Source: Syngnathus acus (Eukaryota > Chordata > Actinopteri > Syngnathiformes > Syngnathidae). From it: a stretch of 64,000 nt of DNA. Every line of letters starts with the position of its first letter. Positions within the stretch are counted from its first letter, which is position 1. The position numbers were made by a program, and so were the translations under genes. The stretch is taken from positions 15,428,193 to 15,492,192 of the forward strand of contig NC_051088.1 in the NCBI RefSeq assembly GCF_901709675.1, read 5' to 3'. Shown here piece after piece: positions 23,660-39,800 of the stretch. Under the pieces are notes generated by a model. The model did not search any database and was not told where the DNA came from. It worked only from the letters and a program-made list of their open reading frames with translations.

Positions 23660-25793
23660 AATGAACACTTCAACAGTGTATAATCTCACGGCACACCTAC
23701 CAACTAAACGGACTCACCACAAGTTTCGGCAGTGTTCTTCGTTATTTGGTGTGAAATTTGGTCCTGCTATCAAAAAAGTGGTATCTTGATTTACGCCTGT
23801 AATTCGTTCCCTAACCAAGTCGAACCTACCTATAAAATCAGTTCCCTCTTTTGAAATTAATTGAAACATTTATTTGTAAAAGCCCCCAAGAAATCGTGAC
23901 CTTGTGTCACATTTTTTTAGAGTTAGCGCTGTATTGTAAAATATATGAAGTGTGAAGAAATAAACTGGTTTTATAATTAAGAAAAAAGTCTCTCTCGCTC
24001 TCTCTTTATCTCACATTGACACGCACGCACACACATACGGCATACACACATTATTGTGAAAAATGAAATAAAAAGTGAAAATGTAATAATTTCTTCAAAT
24101 TAGAAATATTTAGTCTTCCGACTAATCGAAAAGGCACCAAGACACGTTGAAAAAACACTTCCCTAACCTCATTTGTTCTTTTGCTCATGAAATTATTTGA
24201 CGTCGTTCTTTTTCCTGCTTGCATATTATTTTAGGCCAACATCAACATAATATGGCATACTGTATCTCAAAACAAATATTAGTTTAAAATTGTTTCAAAT
24301 ATAGTTGGGTAATAAAACAAGTAGTACTTCTGTCCCTTTTTGATCCAAATTTGGTCATTTGGTAATCATTTTAAAATAATACAAATTATTTGACTGTTTT
24401 TAGAGTTTAAAATGAAGATCTTAAAGTAACACGTCTATGTTAAGGGATTAAAATGAATGAAATAAATGCACATTTTAAATAGCTTGTGATGTGTCATTTA
24501 CTTTGCTGCTGCACTCAGACGTCTGGCCATTTAAAAGAACATGCAATAATAATGAACCAGAACACTGCTCTAAAACAACAATAAGGAGTTTGCCAGAAGC
24601 ATGACTGTTACACTATTTTTTGCTCACCTTACATTGTAATGTTTTGCTACAAATCATTTTATTCTCTCCAAATCTGACGTAAAGCGAAAGCGTAGATCGC
24701 TTATGCTAATCTTTTGATATCAAACACAAATGTTTTGAATGAACAGAAAAAAGAAAAAGGAATTGGCTTCATTGTTTCCATACTGCAGTTCTGTACTCTA
24801 TCTTTCTATCCACCTGTAATCACATTATGTATGAATAGAGAGGTCGCAGGTCAAACGTGATTGCTCAAAGCGACTACCGCAGTGCAACACCTCAACATAA
24901 AAGAGTCGCTTTAATTGCTCTTTTCCTACTCGGGACAATGGAGTTTAGAAACAAGAAAGGAAGTATCCACCTCACATTGTTCACCTCATTGGCTCTCATC
25001 AGCAGCCAAACGGCAACACTTTGTAGCCATCACCAGCCAACATTGCATAGGATGCGGTGCCCGAGGCCCGGGTCTCTGAAGTTGGAAGGCTCACACTTGT
25101 CGCTCTGTGCGTTGGAGTTTATCCAAGGTGACTTTGTACGAGGGAAGGGGTACGCAGGGCATTTACACGTGTCACTCTTTTGCGCCACCGTGAAGCTGGG
25201 TGATGGAGAAGCTGGACAAAACAACTGCAAAAATTGCAATCTTCAGGTTACCTCACAAGTTGTGTAAGATTTATAAATATTCATAAAAAAGAAATCAACT
25301 CACTTATTTTTAAAACAAATCTCACAATATCATACAAGAGCAAACATCAAATTATGATTGAAAAATTTCCAGAACCGCCATGATGATTTTGCTGAAGCTC
25401 AGCGTAAAAATAAAATCTGGTGGTTTTATACAAGGTGTCCGTGGCCCTGCTCTAGTGATGGACATTGTGATTTTCTAGGAATGTTGTCGAAGTGCTTTTT
25501 GAAAATTGGCTTAGATTTATAGAACTAACGTGTTGCATATTGAATTGTATGGTTCCCAACAATGAAAAATGCTGACCAGTGTCTTCACATGATTATCTCA
25601 TAATAACATAATAATCATATTATCAAATTAATTTAAGTGTGTATCACACTAGTAGCCCTTTCAGTAGCCAAGAATTGTCAAAAAGGATAAAGACCCTTGT
25701 AGTATACAGTGTAATGAGAGCAAGTGTTATTTGTTTCCACGGTGAGCAATAGCAGTGGCGATCGTAGATCTCAATGTAATAACGGAAACGTGG
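23660..25793. other. Claudin / fzd7 convergent spacer
   Basis: No gene is seen. It holds the claudin 3' UTR with AATAAA at 23959-23964 and AT-rich DNA. The open stretch at 24857-25267 lacks family resemblance or splice context. The fzd7 3' UTR presumably occupies the right part. Confidence 0.55.
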
Positions 25794-27446
25794 CTAAAGC
25801 GTGGCATCGCCCAGCTCAGATCCACTCAGTCTCCTATAAAAGTGGCGCCAGGACTGCACGGTCTTTCTGGACCAGATCCAGAAGCTGGACATTATCCCAA
25901 CGATCATGGTCATCAGGTACTTGATCATGAACATGGTGAAGTCCGGGGACAGCGGAGCAAAGTTTCCCGACGGGCACGGCACAGCGAAGCGTTTGCAGGT
26001 CTGCATGCGCCAGGTGCGCTCCCACCGCGGACGCAGGGCCTGCTCGTAGAAGTGGCAGGCCACCACAGCGGCGGCAGGTAACGTGTAGAGCACGCCGAAC
26101 ACGCCGATCCGCACCATCAGCTTCTCCAGCTTGTCCGTATCAGCACCGCCGAGTTTCATGATGGTGCGGATGCGAAAGAGCGACACAAAGCCGGCCAGCA
26201 GAAAGGAAGTACCGACGAGGAGGTAGACAAAGAGCGGAGCCAGCACAAAGCCCCGCAGGGCGTCCACGTCGTACACGCCCACATAGCACACACCGGTCAG
26301 GAGGTCGCCCTCCACCTGTCCCATGGCGAGGATGGTGACGGTTTTCAACGCCGGCACTGTCCACGCCAGCAGGTGGAAGTAGCGGGAATTTGCCTCGACA
26401 GCCTCGTGCCCCCACTTCAGCCCTGCCGACAGGAACCAGGTGAGCGACAGGATGACCCACCAGATGGAGCTTGCCATGCTGAAGAAGTAGGCCACCATGA
26501 AGAGGATGGTGCAGCCCTCTTTCTTGGTGCCTTGAATCACCATCCTGTAACCGTCCGCCTTGAACTTGTCCACGCAGACAACTTTGTCCTCAAGGAGAAA
26601 ACCGGCGACATACACCAACGCCACCATGAAGTAGCAACCGGAGAGAAAGACCACCGGTCTCTCCGGGTACCGAAAGCGCTGGCTATCGACCGCATAGGTG
26701 AGGACGGTGAAGAGTGTGCTGATGCAACACAGGACAGCCCAGACAGCGACCCAGAGCCGTCCGACCTTTAGCTCCTCCTCTCGAAAGTACATCAGCCCGT
26801 TTGGTGTGGAGACCTCACAGGGGGCACCGCAGTCCTTGGCGCCAAGGAAGCGGTAGCTGAGGTAGGCTGGCACCTTGAGCTGCGGCGGGCAGGAGAAGAC
26901 CGGGTTGCTCGAAGGGTCAGACGGAAAGTTCAAGCGCTCGAGGAGGTCCGGTGTCGGAGCTGGCGGGGGAGCATTACTCTCAGATGTGTTTTGACCCACG
27001 CAGATCTCGCCAGCACCGTGGACAGGGAAGTTCTCACAGCGTAGCCTCTCAGGCCACTGAAAGCCAAATTTATTCATCAGCGCCTCGCAGCCCTGCCGGG
27101 CCCGTTCGCATAAAGTCCTACAAGGGGGGATCGCCTGGTCCAGAACCGTGCAAACCGGTGCGTACATGGAGCAAAGGAAGAATTTGAGGTCCGGCGAGCA
27201 CTGGACTTTGACCAGCGGGTAGAACTGGTGAACCTCCAGCCCGGCGTCTTCTTGGTTGGCGTGACCCAGTAGGTTAGGCATGATGGTCTGGTTGTAGGCG
27301 ATGTCGGTGCACAGAGGGATCGAGATGGACTGGCAAAATCCGTGTTCTGGGATAGAGAAGCCTTTTGGTTCTTGAGCTGAACCCGTGGAGATGAGCAAGG
27401 GCAAAGCGCAAGTCAGGAACCAAGGCCAGGCCCCCTGTGTCGCCAT
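25794..27446 (-). CDS. fzd7: Frizzled-7 Wnt receptor
   Basis: A complete intronless 550-residue Frizzled receptor. It binds Wnt ligands through its cysteine-rich domain and signals through Dishevelled at the plasma membrane (family knowledge). A signal peptide covers about residues 1-24 (ends STGSAQ). The cysteine-rich domain runs at about 35-155 ([17 protein letters not shown] ... [18 protein letters not shown]) and includes an N-glycosylation site. A linker is followed by seven helices from about 240 to 525. The Dishevelled-binding KTxxxW motif reads KTVQSW, and the C-terminus DATL is a PDZ-type end like ETAV in mammalian FZD7. The text [18 protein letters not shown] separates FZD7 from FZD1 and FZD2. 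cdk15 follows upstream on the same strand, as expected for the FZD7 locus. Teleosts often have two copies; which one this is cannot be decided. Confidence 0.96.
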   Translation of the reverse strand: MATQGAWPWFLTCALPLLISTGSAQEPKGFSIPEHGFCQSISIPLCTDIAYNQTIMPNLLGHANQEDAGLEVHQFYPLVKVQCSPDLKFFLCSMYAPVCTVLDQAIPPCRTLCERARQGCEALMNKFGFQWPERLRCENFPVHGAGEICVGQNTSESNAPPPAPTPDLLERLNFPSDPSSNPVFSCPPQLKVPAYLSYRFLGAKDCGAPCEVSTPNGLMYFREEELKVGRLWVAVWAVLCCISTLFTVLTYAVDSQRFRYPERPVVFLSGCYFMVALVYVAGFLLEDKVVCVDKFKADGYRMVIQGTKKEGCTILFMVAYFFSMASSIWWVILSLTWFLSAGLKWGHEAVEANSRYFHLLAWTVPALKTVTILAMGQVEGDLLTGVCYVGVYDVDALRGFVLAPLFVYLLVGTSFLLAGFVSLFRIRTIMKLGGADTDKLEKLMVRIGVFGVLYTLPAAAVVACHFYEQALRPRWERTWRMQTCKRFAVPCPSGNFAPLSPDFTMFMIKYLMTMIVGIMSSFWIWSRKTVQSWRHFYRRLSGSELGDATL

Positions 27447-28477
27447 GATGGTTCAATCCACCCAATGGAAGGAAAAGTAGTTGCGCTAACCGGCTCGTCA
27501 CTGCTGGGTTTCCTGGATAAGTCTTTCCGTCACGCTGCACTTGTGCACGCTGTGCATCTCACACAGCTTTCAGATGCAAAGTTGTCTTTGTTGCTCAATG
27601 TGAAGCTCTATAATGTTTTTCCCCCCATCCTCCATGAATCTCAAGCTTGGTGGTCTGTTTCCAGGCGCCCCCCACTGCTCCAACATGGGGGGTGCCTCTA
27701 GACTCGGTCTGCGCTGCGCCAATTAGAGGCTTTGTTGATCTCTTTCTTGTTAGTGATTGGTTTAGGAGGCAACGCTAGAGGCAGCCATAGGCAGAACACA
27801 AGCGTTGCTGCCTTTAAAATGATTTGATGAAAGAATTTCAATCTTGCGTATAGGAGTTCAACGTAAACACAAGTTGGGCGCATTGAAGATCGCCAAGGCT
27901 CTCCAGATTAAGACAAAAGGTATCCAAGATCCACAAGAAACTAGACAGCTCAGGTGGAGATTGTGGAGGAGGCTTAAGAAGAGGAGATGGTGTGGGTTGT
28001 TCAAATAGCTTATAGGAAACAGGGCGCAGGAATATTTTCGCTGAGCCAAAATCTTCATTTTCTGTAATGACAGAGAGTGTCAAAATAATTGCACGAAGTA
28101 GCATTCATGTGTCTTGACTGTGTAAAAAGGAAAACTAGTTAGTATTGTAGATTTAAATACTACCTACTGAGCGACTTATCCCACCCTCCAACTGACTCAT
28201 TTTCAAAACAAAACAAGCCACAATTCTAGCGACTTTTGGCTCAACACAACAAAAATTGAGTTTGATAAAAGAAAAAAAAATGCCTTTTTGGTGTTTAAAA
28301 AAAAAACACCCTTTTGATATGTGGATATTTGCCTTTACTTCATCATTATGTCTAAATTTCAAATGCAAGTTTCATCACTTTTTAAACATGTTTTTATCCA
28401 TATATTTTGAAATAATTCCATCTTTAAGATGGTGTAGTATTTTATTTTCAGTATTACCCTGGCCCCTTACCCTAACA

Positions 28478-28775
28478 CAGAGATGTCAAACTCATTTTTG
28501 TCACAGTGTCCTTCAGAGGGCCATTATGACTTTTTGTAGTATAGGCTGCACAACAAACTGATGAATAACTAGTTTTGAAATCAAAGACTAGTAAAAACTG
28601 CTCAATTATTGAAAAAATTGAGTGGTAATAAAAATTGCTAGCATTTTTAAAAGTGAAGACAATTTGTAATTTTAGCGTTGACACATGAAGTCGATGCACA
28701 ATTTGTCTTTGCGGCCCACATAAAATAATGTGGCGGGCCGGATTTGGCCCCAGGGCCTTGAGTTTGACACCTATG
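28478..28775. mobile_element. hAT-type miniature element with 8-bp target duplication
   Basis: The left end CAGAGATGTCAAACTC and right end GAGTTTGACACCTATG are inverted copies. The identical 8-bp CCCTAACA flanks both sides (28470-28477 and 28776-28783), the target-duplication length of hAT transposons. The 298-bp interior has no coding capacity and includes GCGGCCCACATAAAATAATG and GGCCCCAGGGCC near the right end, typical of abundant fish copies. Confidence 0.9.
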
Positions 28776-29844
28776 CCCTAACACTTAACTAACCCTTTTA
28801 CACAAAAACTGAAACTTCAGAGAAAAAAAAAAAAAAAGACCAAGTCTATATAATATCCCCCAGCCAGAGAGCACCGCGACACTTGCACAGTTGACGCTAT
28901 ATTATCAGCAACTTATTACGATCTCATTCAAACATATTAACATGACAAGCTCCAAGAAAGAGGCCCAGATGAAGTCTGGGACAGCAGGGACAATTGAGCT
29001 CTGGTTACAGGTCAGTCGAAAGGCCGCAGGATGAGATGAAGGCCAGAGCAGTTGAATGAAGACAAAGATGCTTAAAGGAGTGAAAAGAAGAGTGGAAAAA
29101 AAATCCCAGGGGCCTCTTTCTGATGTTAAGCCTTTAATAGTGCAGGAAGACATTGGGTCTGGATATGGAAAGCAAACCCAAGAAGAAGTCCACCAAACTT
29201 TCATAGACATCACAACCCATTGAGAGATGTTCTTTCCTTCAAAAGGAAAATTTACAGTTTTCTTTTGTTTTTTTTTAGAACTTTCTTTGCTGCATTGACT
29301 TTTTAATCCTGAAAATATGTAAATTTCAACCAAATCAGCTAGAAAGGTGTTTTTAGATGCAGAAAAATGCGACTTAATTTAAAAATCAGATAAAGATTAA
29401 ATTCATTGACATCAAACTTGTCAATTGTCACAATCTTCAGATGGCAAAAAATCAAAAGCTAATGTTTATTTATATTGACATTGTTTGTGTGTCATGAATG
29501 AATTTTTGCCCGGCGGATAAGATCAGAGATTTGCCGAAAAACAAACACGCGGTAAAATATTCACACAAAGATTCGTCCTCTTTTATCTTCCCGAACTTTG
29601 CATTACTTCGTGTCAATCAAAAGAATCAAACAAATGGTAATGTATTAATTAATCAACTCGTTCCTGGAAAACAACTTTTTGGGGGACGCACATTTGTTTG
29701 ACAGCGCCGCCAAGTTTCATGGGAAAACAAAGAAAAGAAACAAAGTGGAAAAAAGTTTGTTGTTATACTATGTAGCGTGGAGAGATGATGTACAAAACAA
29801 ATTTGATCGGCTAGTATATTTGATTTAAGTGCCAATTGATGTAC

Positions 29845-30091
29845 CTGATGTGTCCAACTTGTTTTTCTTGTGGGTCACATAACTGTACTTTTCCTCAGAG
29901 GGCCGTTATGTAAGTATGTTCAGCTATTACAAATACATATTACCTATACATAATGATTTTTAGAGGTTAAAAAAAACGACAGGGTTGGTATTTTTACCAC
30001 AAAATATGAACAAATGATTTACTTTCGCAGGCCACATTAAATGTTGTGGTGGGCCTGATCTGGCCCCCGGGCCACGGGTTTGAAACTGGTG
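29845..30091. mobile_element. Second, degenerate hAT-type miniature element
   Basis: It has the same internal text as the copy at 28478 (CTCAGAGGGCCGTTATG near the left; GGCCACATTAAATGTTGTGG and GGCCCCCGGGCC near the right) and degenerate inverted ends (CTGATGTGTCCAAC and GTTTGAAACTGGTG by position). No clear target duplication. It ends 20 bp before the THAP-coding element. Confidence 0.7.
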
Positions 30092-30244
30092 AAATACAAC
30101 ATATTATACATATAGAGGCTTTGCAGCTGACGTCATCAAGCTACCCACATTAGCTTGGCGGCCATCATGGCGGTCAACTTTTCAGTGCCGGTCAACGACT
30201 CACACACGCTTTCTTGTTATATCTGCTGCTATTTGAGCTTAAAA

Positions 30245-30422
30245 ATGCCGGATACCTGCTGTGCTGTTGGATGTAGCAATAGACGAGGCGATAAACCAAA
30301 TCTTAGCTTCTATAGATTTCCGGCGAACATGAAAAAACGTGATAAATGGATCGCGGATATTCGTCGTGAACGATGGAAACCTACGATTTACACAAGGATA
30401 TGCAATGAGGACTTCATATCAG
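30245..30422 (+). CDS. THAP zinc-finger exon of the transposon (partial)
   Basis: About 59 codons from ATG at 30245 to a donor at 30423 (GTATGT). It reads as an N-terminal THAP DNA-binding domain: CCAVGCSNR supplies the first two zinc-binding Cys, SFYRFP and the invariant Trp residues follow, and RICNEDF holds the third Cys. THAP fingers are C2CH; the usual His of the last pair (CxxH) is Asp here. THAP domains occur in P-element-like and Kolobok transposases and in host genes derived from them (family knowledge). An upstream in-frame ATG at 30155 is possible. No downstream exon could be joined with confidence. Confidence 0.65.
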
Positions 30423-30786
30423 GTATGTAAACAAACTATTCACCCCTGATTTGTTTCACAAATGTGAAATAATACAATATGGGATGATACAAATATGATT
30501 GTTGAAAATGCTGGGTGCATTTTTAGAAAGGCAGCAAGAGCAGCAAGGCAGGGAATGGGATGATTTCTTCAGTTCACCCCCCCCGTTTTTATTTTGTGTT
30601 TATTTTTTCATGATGCTTGAAAACGTTATCAATGTAAATATTGAATTATATTTATTGGTTAAGTTTTCAAGCCAATCAGATGTGGCATCATGCAAAAATA
30701 AACAAATAATAAAAATGGTAGCAACTTGAACAGACAGGTACAGTATCTGAATGATTTCACTCTATTCAGTTTTTTAATATGTCAAG

Positions 30787-31005
30787 TTATGAAATGCCAT
30801 TACAAAACAAATCGACGAGGTAATTATAAATATCTGGATATGAGCGTTCAGGCAGGTCGGCTGTTGCAAAATGCTCGGGCGATTTTAGCATGCTTCTCGG
30901 TAAAAGGTACGGATCCGTTGTGCCAACAAGGTTCAACTTCTCTCTGTGACGATTCTTGGAGTCTTCATCCAAATGCCTAACTTCGTTGGATAGCAAATCA
31001 GCCAT
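30787..31005 (-). CDS. Second open frame of the transposon remnant, convergent to THAP (partial)
   Basis: The minus-strand open frame begins with ATG at 31005 (MADLLSNEVRHLDEDS) and contains DPYLLPRSM and YPDIYNYLV. I recall the YPDIYNYLV text from multicopy teleost proteins that continue into a YqaJ-like nuclease region, but this memory-based link is unverified. The frame closes soon after that motif, where the interior of the element seems to be deleted. The start lies about 75 bp inside the second inverted repeat, mirroring the THAP start at the other end. Confidence 0.4.
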   Translation of the reverse strand: MADLLSNEVRHLDEDSKNRHREKLNLVGTTDPYLLPRSMLKSPEHFATADLPERSYPDIYNYLVDLFCNGIS

Positions 31006-33028
31006 AATTCGGAAGAAATCGGTGAAAACGTAGCGCAGAAATCAGACAATCCATACAAACACGTAGGAACGAGCTGACTAGTTGACCGCCAAGATGGCGG
31101 CATAACACAAAATCACGTGATAAAACCACGTGACTGCAAAGCCTCTATACAGGTACAAACACAAGAGAAGGCAAACGCACACACTCATCATGCTAAAAAC
31201 ACATAGTACAATTTTTGTTGCTCATGTTTTGCAGTTGTATTTTTGTATTTTATATTATTATTTTTTATTTGTGTAGCGTTTTGCTGCTTATTTCCGAGCG
31301 CAAGGTTGGCAATTTGTCTTTCCACAAAATTCAGTGGTACAAACAAAAAAAATCAACATCATAAATTGTCTTTCGAAGTATTTTTAGCACAGCGTATCTG
31401 CCATTATCATTAGCCTAACAAAAGTCTGATTAATGCTAATGTAGAGTACAATGGAAAAGAGCAAAGTTGGACAGATGGAAATTACTATCGCATTCATTTT
31501 AAACCAAACAGCCAAAACACATACAAATAAAACACCAAACAATAGTCTGGGGGGACAATATAAAATATATCCTCGGTTGTGTGGAAACATTTCGAAATGT
31601 TTGTTTAGAAGTCAACTTCTTGACTAAATCTGTATGAATCACACCACAGCCAACAATGTTTTTCTTGCATTAACGACATATTTTGTAAGCCACACAGCAC
31701 CACAGCAATATTCTATGGGGCTTATTTTCCACACAAATGAGATTAATTATTCATGTTGACTCTCGGGGACAGAAGTGACAGAATTGAGTAACTGCTAAGA
31801 GACGCAAAGAGAAAGTGGTTACATTACAGTCATTATTCCAGGGAACTTCTGGCATCTAACAGACCTTTTCCCTTTCAGTTTGGAAACTGTTTGAAAAACC
31901 TGCCACAGTCAATTTTGAATATAAATGTTGTCCTTTCACTCTGAAATTTACTGACTAAAGTGATCCATCATACACAAAACTAGACATACGTCGAGCCCGT
32001 TCCGGATCAAATTTGACTCATGTCTACTAGTTTTGATCCTAGATCTACAAGTGTATGGTAAATAAATAAATGATAGTATTAATCGTGAATCCTGAAACTG
32101 TGTGAAAGGTCCTGGGGAAACTTGAAACGATAAAAGTAGCATAAGAATGATTGTATATACTAAACAGAAGAAACATCAGTCATACACAGGACAGATCGAG
32201 GGGGCCTTGACACAAGTGCAAGATCTGCACCTGCAAAAACAAAAACCAAGCACAGTGGTGCCATGACATTTGAGGGTCATTTGTTCCGTGATCACACTCA
32301 TATCTTAAAACACAAATTTCTCAAACCATCTGACCCCATTCAAATGAATGGAAATGCCATTCCAGTATAACCCACCCCAAAAAAAAAATAAAAAAATAAA
32401 AAATATCAGTCTACAAAATAGTAGTTCATAAAAAAAACATACAGTAATGACATAATTAAATAGAATGTAAAGAATGAAACTGTCTACCATGTTTTTTTGC
32501 TTCATTTTCGGTATCCTGCGCCTTCTGCAGTCTGTCATGCCTTGGCCACCTGGGAGCAGTATAAAACAGACAGAATCACCCACAAAGAAGAGTTTCACAA
32601 CTAAGTCAATAAGTCAATGTGAGTATACTTATATAATCTCTGTCTACATGTGTTGCGCCACTTCAACTGGTAACCCAAAGCAACAGCTTGAAGCTTCTTT
32701 TTGGAAGAATTGCTCACTATCTGTCAAACGGTTCCTTGTTGTGAAACGAGCTGGCAGATTAAAGCAAAAAAAAATAAATAATTAAATCTGCAACCCAATT
32801 TGGTGGTTTAAAATAATGAACCCAACCCTGGGTTAAAAGTACTTTGTGACCCATTCTACTCAAAATTCATAATTACTGTATTCTCAGTGGGCTTGGAAAA
32901 CAACCTACACATTTTGGGATGAGGATATTCCTGGCCTGAGCAAAATTGACCTGGAAGGTATTTGTGCCTGGAAAATGATCATTGTGTTAAAATGTCACCT
33001 GACTACACATCTTCTCGGGCTGAAGATG

Positions 33029-36820
<3,792 letters not shown>

Positions 36821-39800
36821 CGCTGTTTCTTTTTCGTCTTTTTCTGCTGCTCATATGACCAACGTGCTGTGCTGTCTGGAGGAGAGCAAACATGGTCTCA
36901 TGACTTCTGCTCTCCTCGCTTTGCATTCCCTCGGGCAGGGAACAACAGCGTTATTCAACAGGCGGGTATTGGTGCTCTCCAGTGGGCACACTCGAGAACT
37001 GACTTCAAAGTCACAAAACGTTGTACAAATACTTTGCTATTGTACTTGCAGGAAGTAGATGATTGACTTGAGAATTTATTTATTTTTGACATTTTACTTT
37101 GAATGCCTACATTTTAAACCAGGCGTCTACCATAAAAAGACTTCAAACAAAATAACATAAATGAGAATTACATTTAAAAGAAATTATTGACGTTTTTATA
37201 GGGGCCTTGGTAATGTTCGAGAAAGCGTGTAATTACAATAATGATCAGCAGGGGTCAGTATGACTACAGACAATAAAGAGCCAATTTGCAGAATAGCTAT
37301 GGTACGTGTGCGCGTGGGCGCGTGGGTTTAAGTGTGTGCGCGTGAGCGTGATTTTAATTAATCCGATACATGTTCAAACTGTCACCTATTTGAAACTATA
37401 TTAACTGCAATGGCCTATTTTTAGATGAAATTTTAACAAGATTAACCGTCAAACAAGCATAAAATTAAGTTAACTGCTGCTGACAATAGTAATACAGTGG
37501 TGCCTTGAGATACAGGTGACCCAATTTACTTCTTTTTTTTTTTTTTTTTTCGGAATACAAATTGTCATTGAGGCGATTTTCTTTTTGGGATTTTTTTGCA
37601 CTACCTTCACAACAACACAAGTTTGTTTTATAGAAGAATTTTTAAATATTTTTGAAAAAGGCCGCATTTTTGTCGGCTTTCCTTCATTCTTAATATGACA
37701 AACTGAAACACTTTTTTCCATTCCTTCATTAAAGCATTGGTCTTGCTGGGGGGAAAATATCTTATATTTGTTGTCACCAGGGATGGTGACAGCCCCCCTT
37801 AGCCCTGGCTAAGCATCTCATTTGATATTCTAAAATATATTTATAAATTGTTTTGTCAAACCTCCCATCCTCCCTTATCAGTCCAGCCCAAATTAAGCTC
37901 CAGGAGTGAAGACGTTCGGAAACCACCCCTGGCTGTCATGTACCTTTGACAGAATCAGCTTGAAGTATTTATAAACTATTTTTTGTGTCATTTTTAGGGG
38001 GAGAGAATGTTGAAGCAGCATTCCTATTATTCCATTGGGAAAGGTGATTTGCCGAGGTACTCTACTATGTTGAAGTGAATTGAGGAGCTTCATTTATTAC
38101 TTTGCTGCTATCTTGTGGCATTTATGGGCAATTATAACCCTTTATAAGGGCATGTCGGGAGACCAGGGCAAGAGGAGGCTATAGCCTCATCAGAAACCAG
38201 CCCCAATTTAGCCCCTCCAGTATTTTACTTGGCATTCTAAAATGTTTATAAATTATTTTTTCAGCCTCCCTCCAATGTATCAACCAAGCGGACCTTTGGC
38301 CCCGGGAGAGAAAAAAATCCTGAAGCCTTTAGGCATTTGACCTCTCTCCTTGTGAGACAAAATCTTAATGTTTGTTTCTTTCAGTTCATCGTAAACATTG
38401 CAGCATTTTCCGTCAACATTTATTAATGCACATGGCTTTACTGAGAGCGATACAAGGTACGAAATAGTTTAGCGTCCTGAACGGTTCAATGTGACAGCCC
38501 CTGGCAACGGGATGAAAAATGAGGCAGCGACAGGGACGTAATTGGACGACGGGAGCAGGGGGGGAGGAAGGAGGAAGAAGGACGAGAGGATGGCGGACAA
38601 AGGCGGCGGGCGATAGAGCGAGTAAACGGCTGGGGAGGCGTATGAGGGGGAGGGGGGGGGACAGGCCAAGGGAGATTTCTGTCTCTCTCGTTTCTCCCCC
38701 AGCCAATTTAAATAATGTGCTACACACACACACACACACACACACATGCACAGACGCACGCACACACACACACAGGCGCGAAAGAATGAAGGCAATTAAA
38801 GCATGTGTGTGTGTGTGTGTGTTGACATTTTCCCACAAAGTTGAGAATTGGTGAAACTGCTTGTGTTAATGTGACATGACACAAAGAAATACTACGGAGG
38901 CCTATTCAGGCCACATAAAGACAAAACACATTAGTTGGGGACCTTATCTGTTTCTTCTCATGAGTCTTAATAACACATCATTTACATTCAATTGAGCACA
39001 GTGTGTAAAATGTGGCACTTCAACTGAAGGCGTGTAAGTATAATTTCTGACTTGCCTGAATCCTGAATAAAAACGATCGATATTTGCTATAAATCCAGTG
39101 TATTCCGTCTTGCGTTTCGCAGATGGAAAATTGTCGTGAGAGTACTCAGAAGCAGGGGTGGACTTGCCATCAGGCAAACTAGCAATTAACTGAGACCCGA
39201 GATTTCCAGGGGTCCTCAAAGGTCTCATAAAAAATGATGAATAAACTTTTCTTTGATTTAAATTATCCTCAAGCCAAACTGTTTCTACTCTAAGGCAAGC
39301 GGAGCAACAGCAGCAACGTGAACTAGTTAGAAATCTGTTGGGAGCAGAAAATGTCACACACTAAAAGCAAACCAGAGGTAAACAAACTAACAAGTACAGA
39401 GTGGGACAAATGAGGCTTTGTTGGGCTACTGCAGCAACGGAACAAATTGTGCTGGACTGAATCATCCGCACGAGTCAAACAAGCAGCCAGTAAGAAGATT
39501 GCTTGGTTGTGGTACAGCTCGAAATGTACGGAAAATGCCAGACTTGATTCAGGATGCGGCCATAGCAATAACTGACATAGCTACTTGTTGGCATGTTGTG
39601 ACGAAAAACGAAGCAGCGTTATTCCAGTGGAGCAGGAAAGAAAAAGCGAGAGGAAGGCAGAAAATATGTTATCAAGACTGTTTCAACCTTTTTCACAGCG
39701 ATGAAGGTGTCTAACTGCCTGACGCTCTTGCCTTTTGCAGTAGTACTGCTGTCAGTGTCAATCGAGGCTTTCCATCCTGAAGATAAAGAGATCAAAATGG

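Larger units (their letters stand above)
30111..31149. mobile_element. About 1-kb DNA transposon remnant with THAP-coding exon and inverted ends
   Basis: TATAGAGGCTTTGCAG at 30111-30126 is matched by its exact reverse complement at 31134-31149. A second inverted pair lies further in: TTGGCGGCCATCATGGCGGT near 30154-30175 and ACCGCCAAGATGGCGGC at 31085-31101. The interior carries a THAP-domain exon starting from the left end and a second open frame starting from the right end and pointing inwards. There is no transposase core, so it is a deletion derivative. The target duplication is unclear; TA would fit if the end is TAGAGG. Confidence 0.75.
27447..33028. other. fzd7 / cdk15 spacer
   Basis: Apart from the elements listed separately (28478-28775, 29845-30091, 30111-31149) no gene is recognised. 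The region directly upstream of the fzd7 start should carry its promoter. The parts 31150-33028 and 28784-29844 are AT-rich with homopolymer runs and nothing else clear. Confidence 0.55.

Noticed and set aside
23138-23689. Long minus-strand frames over the claudin
   Set aside because: Antisense shadows caused by GC-rich coding sequence.
24857-25267. 136-codon plus-strand frame between claudin and fzd7
   Set aside because: Composition like spacer DNA, no domain, no conserved motif that I recognise.
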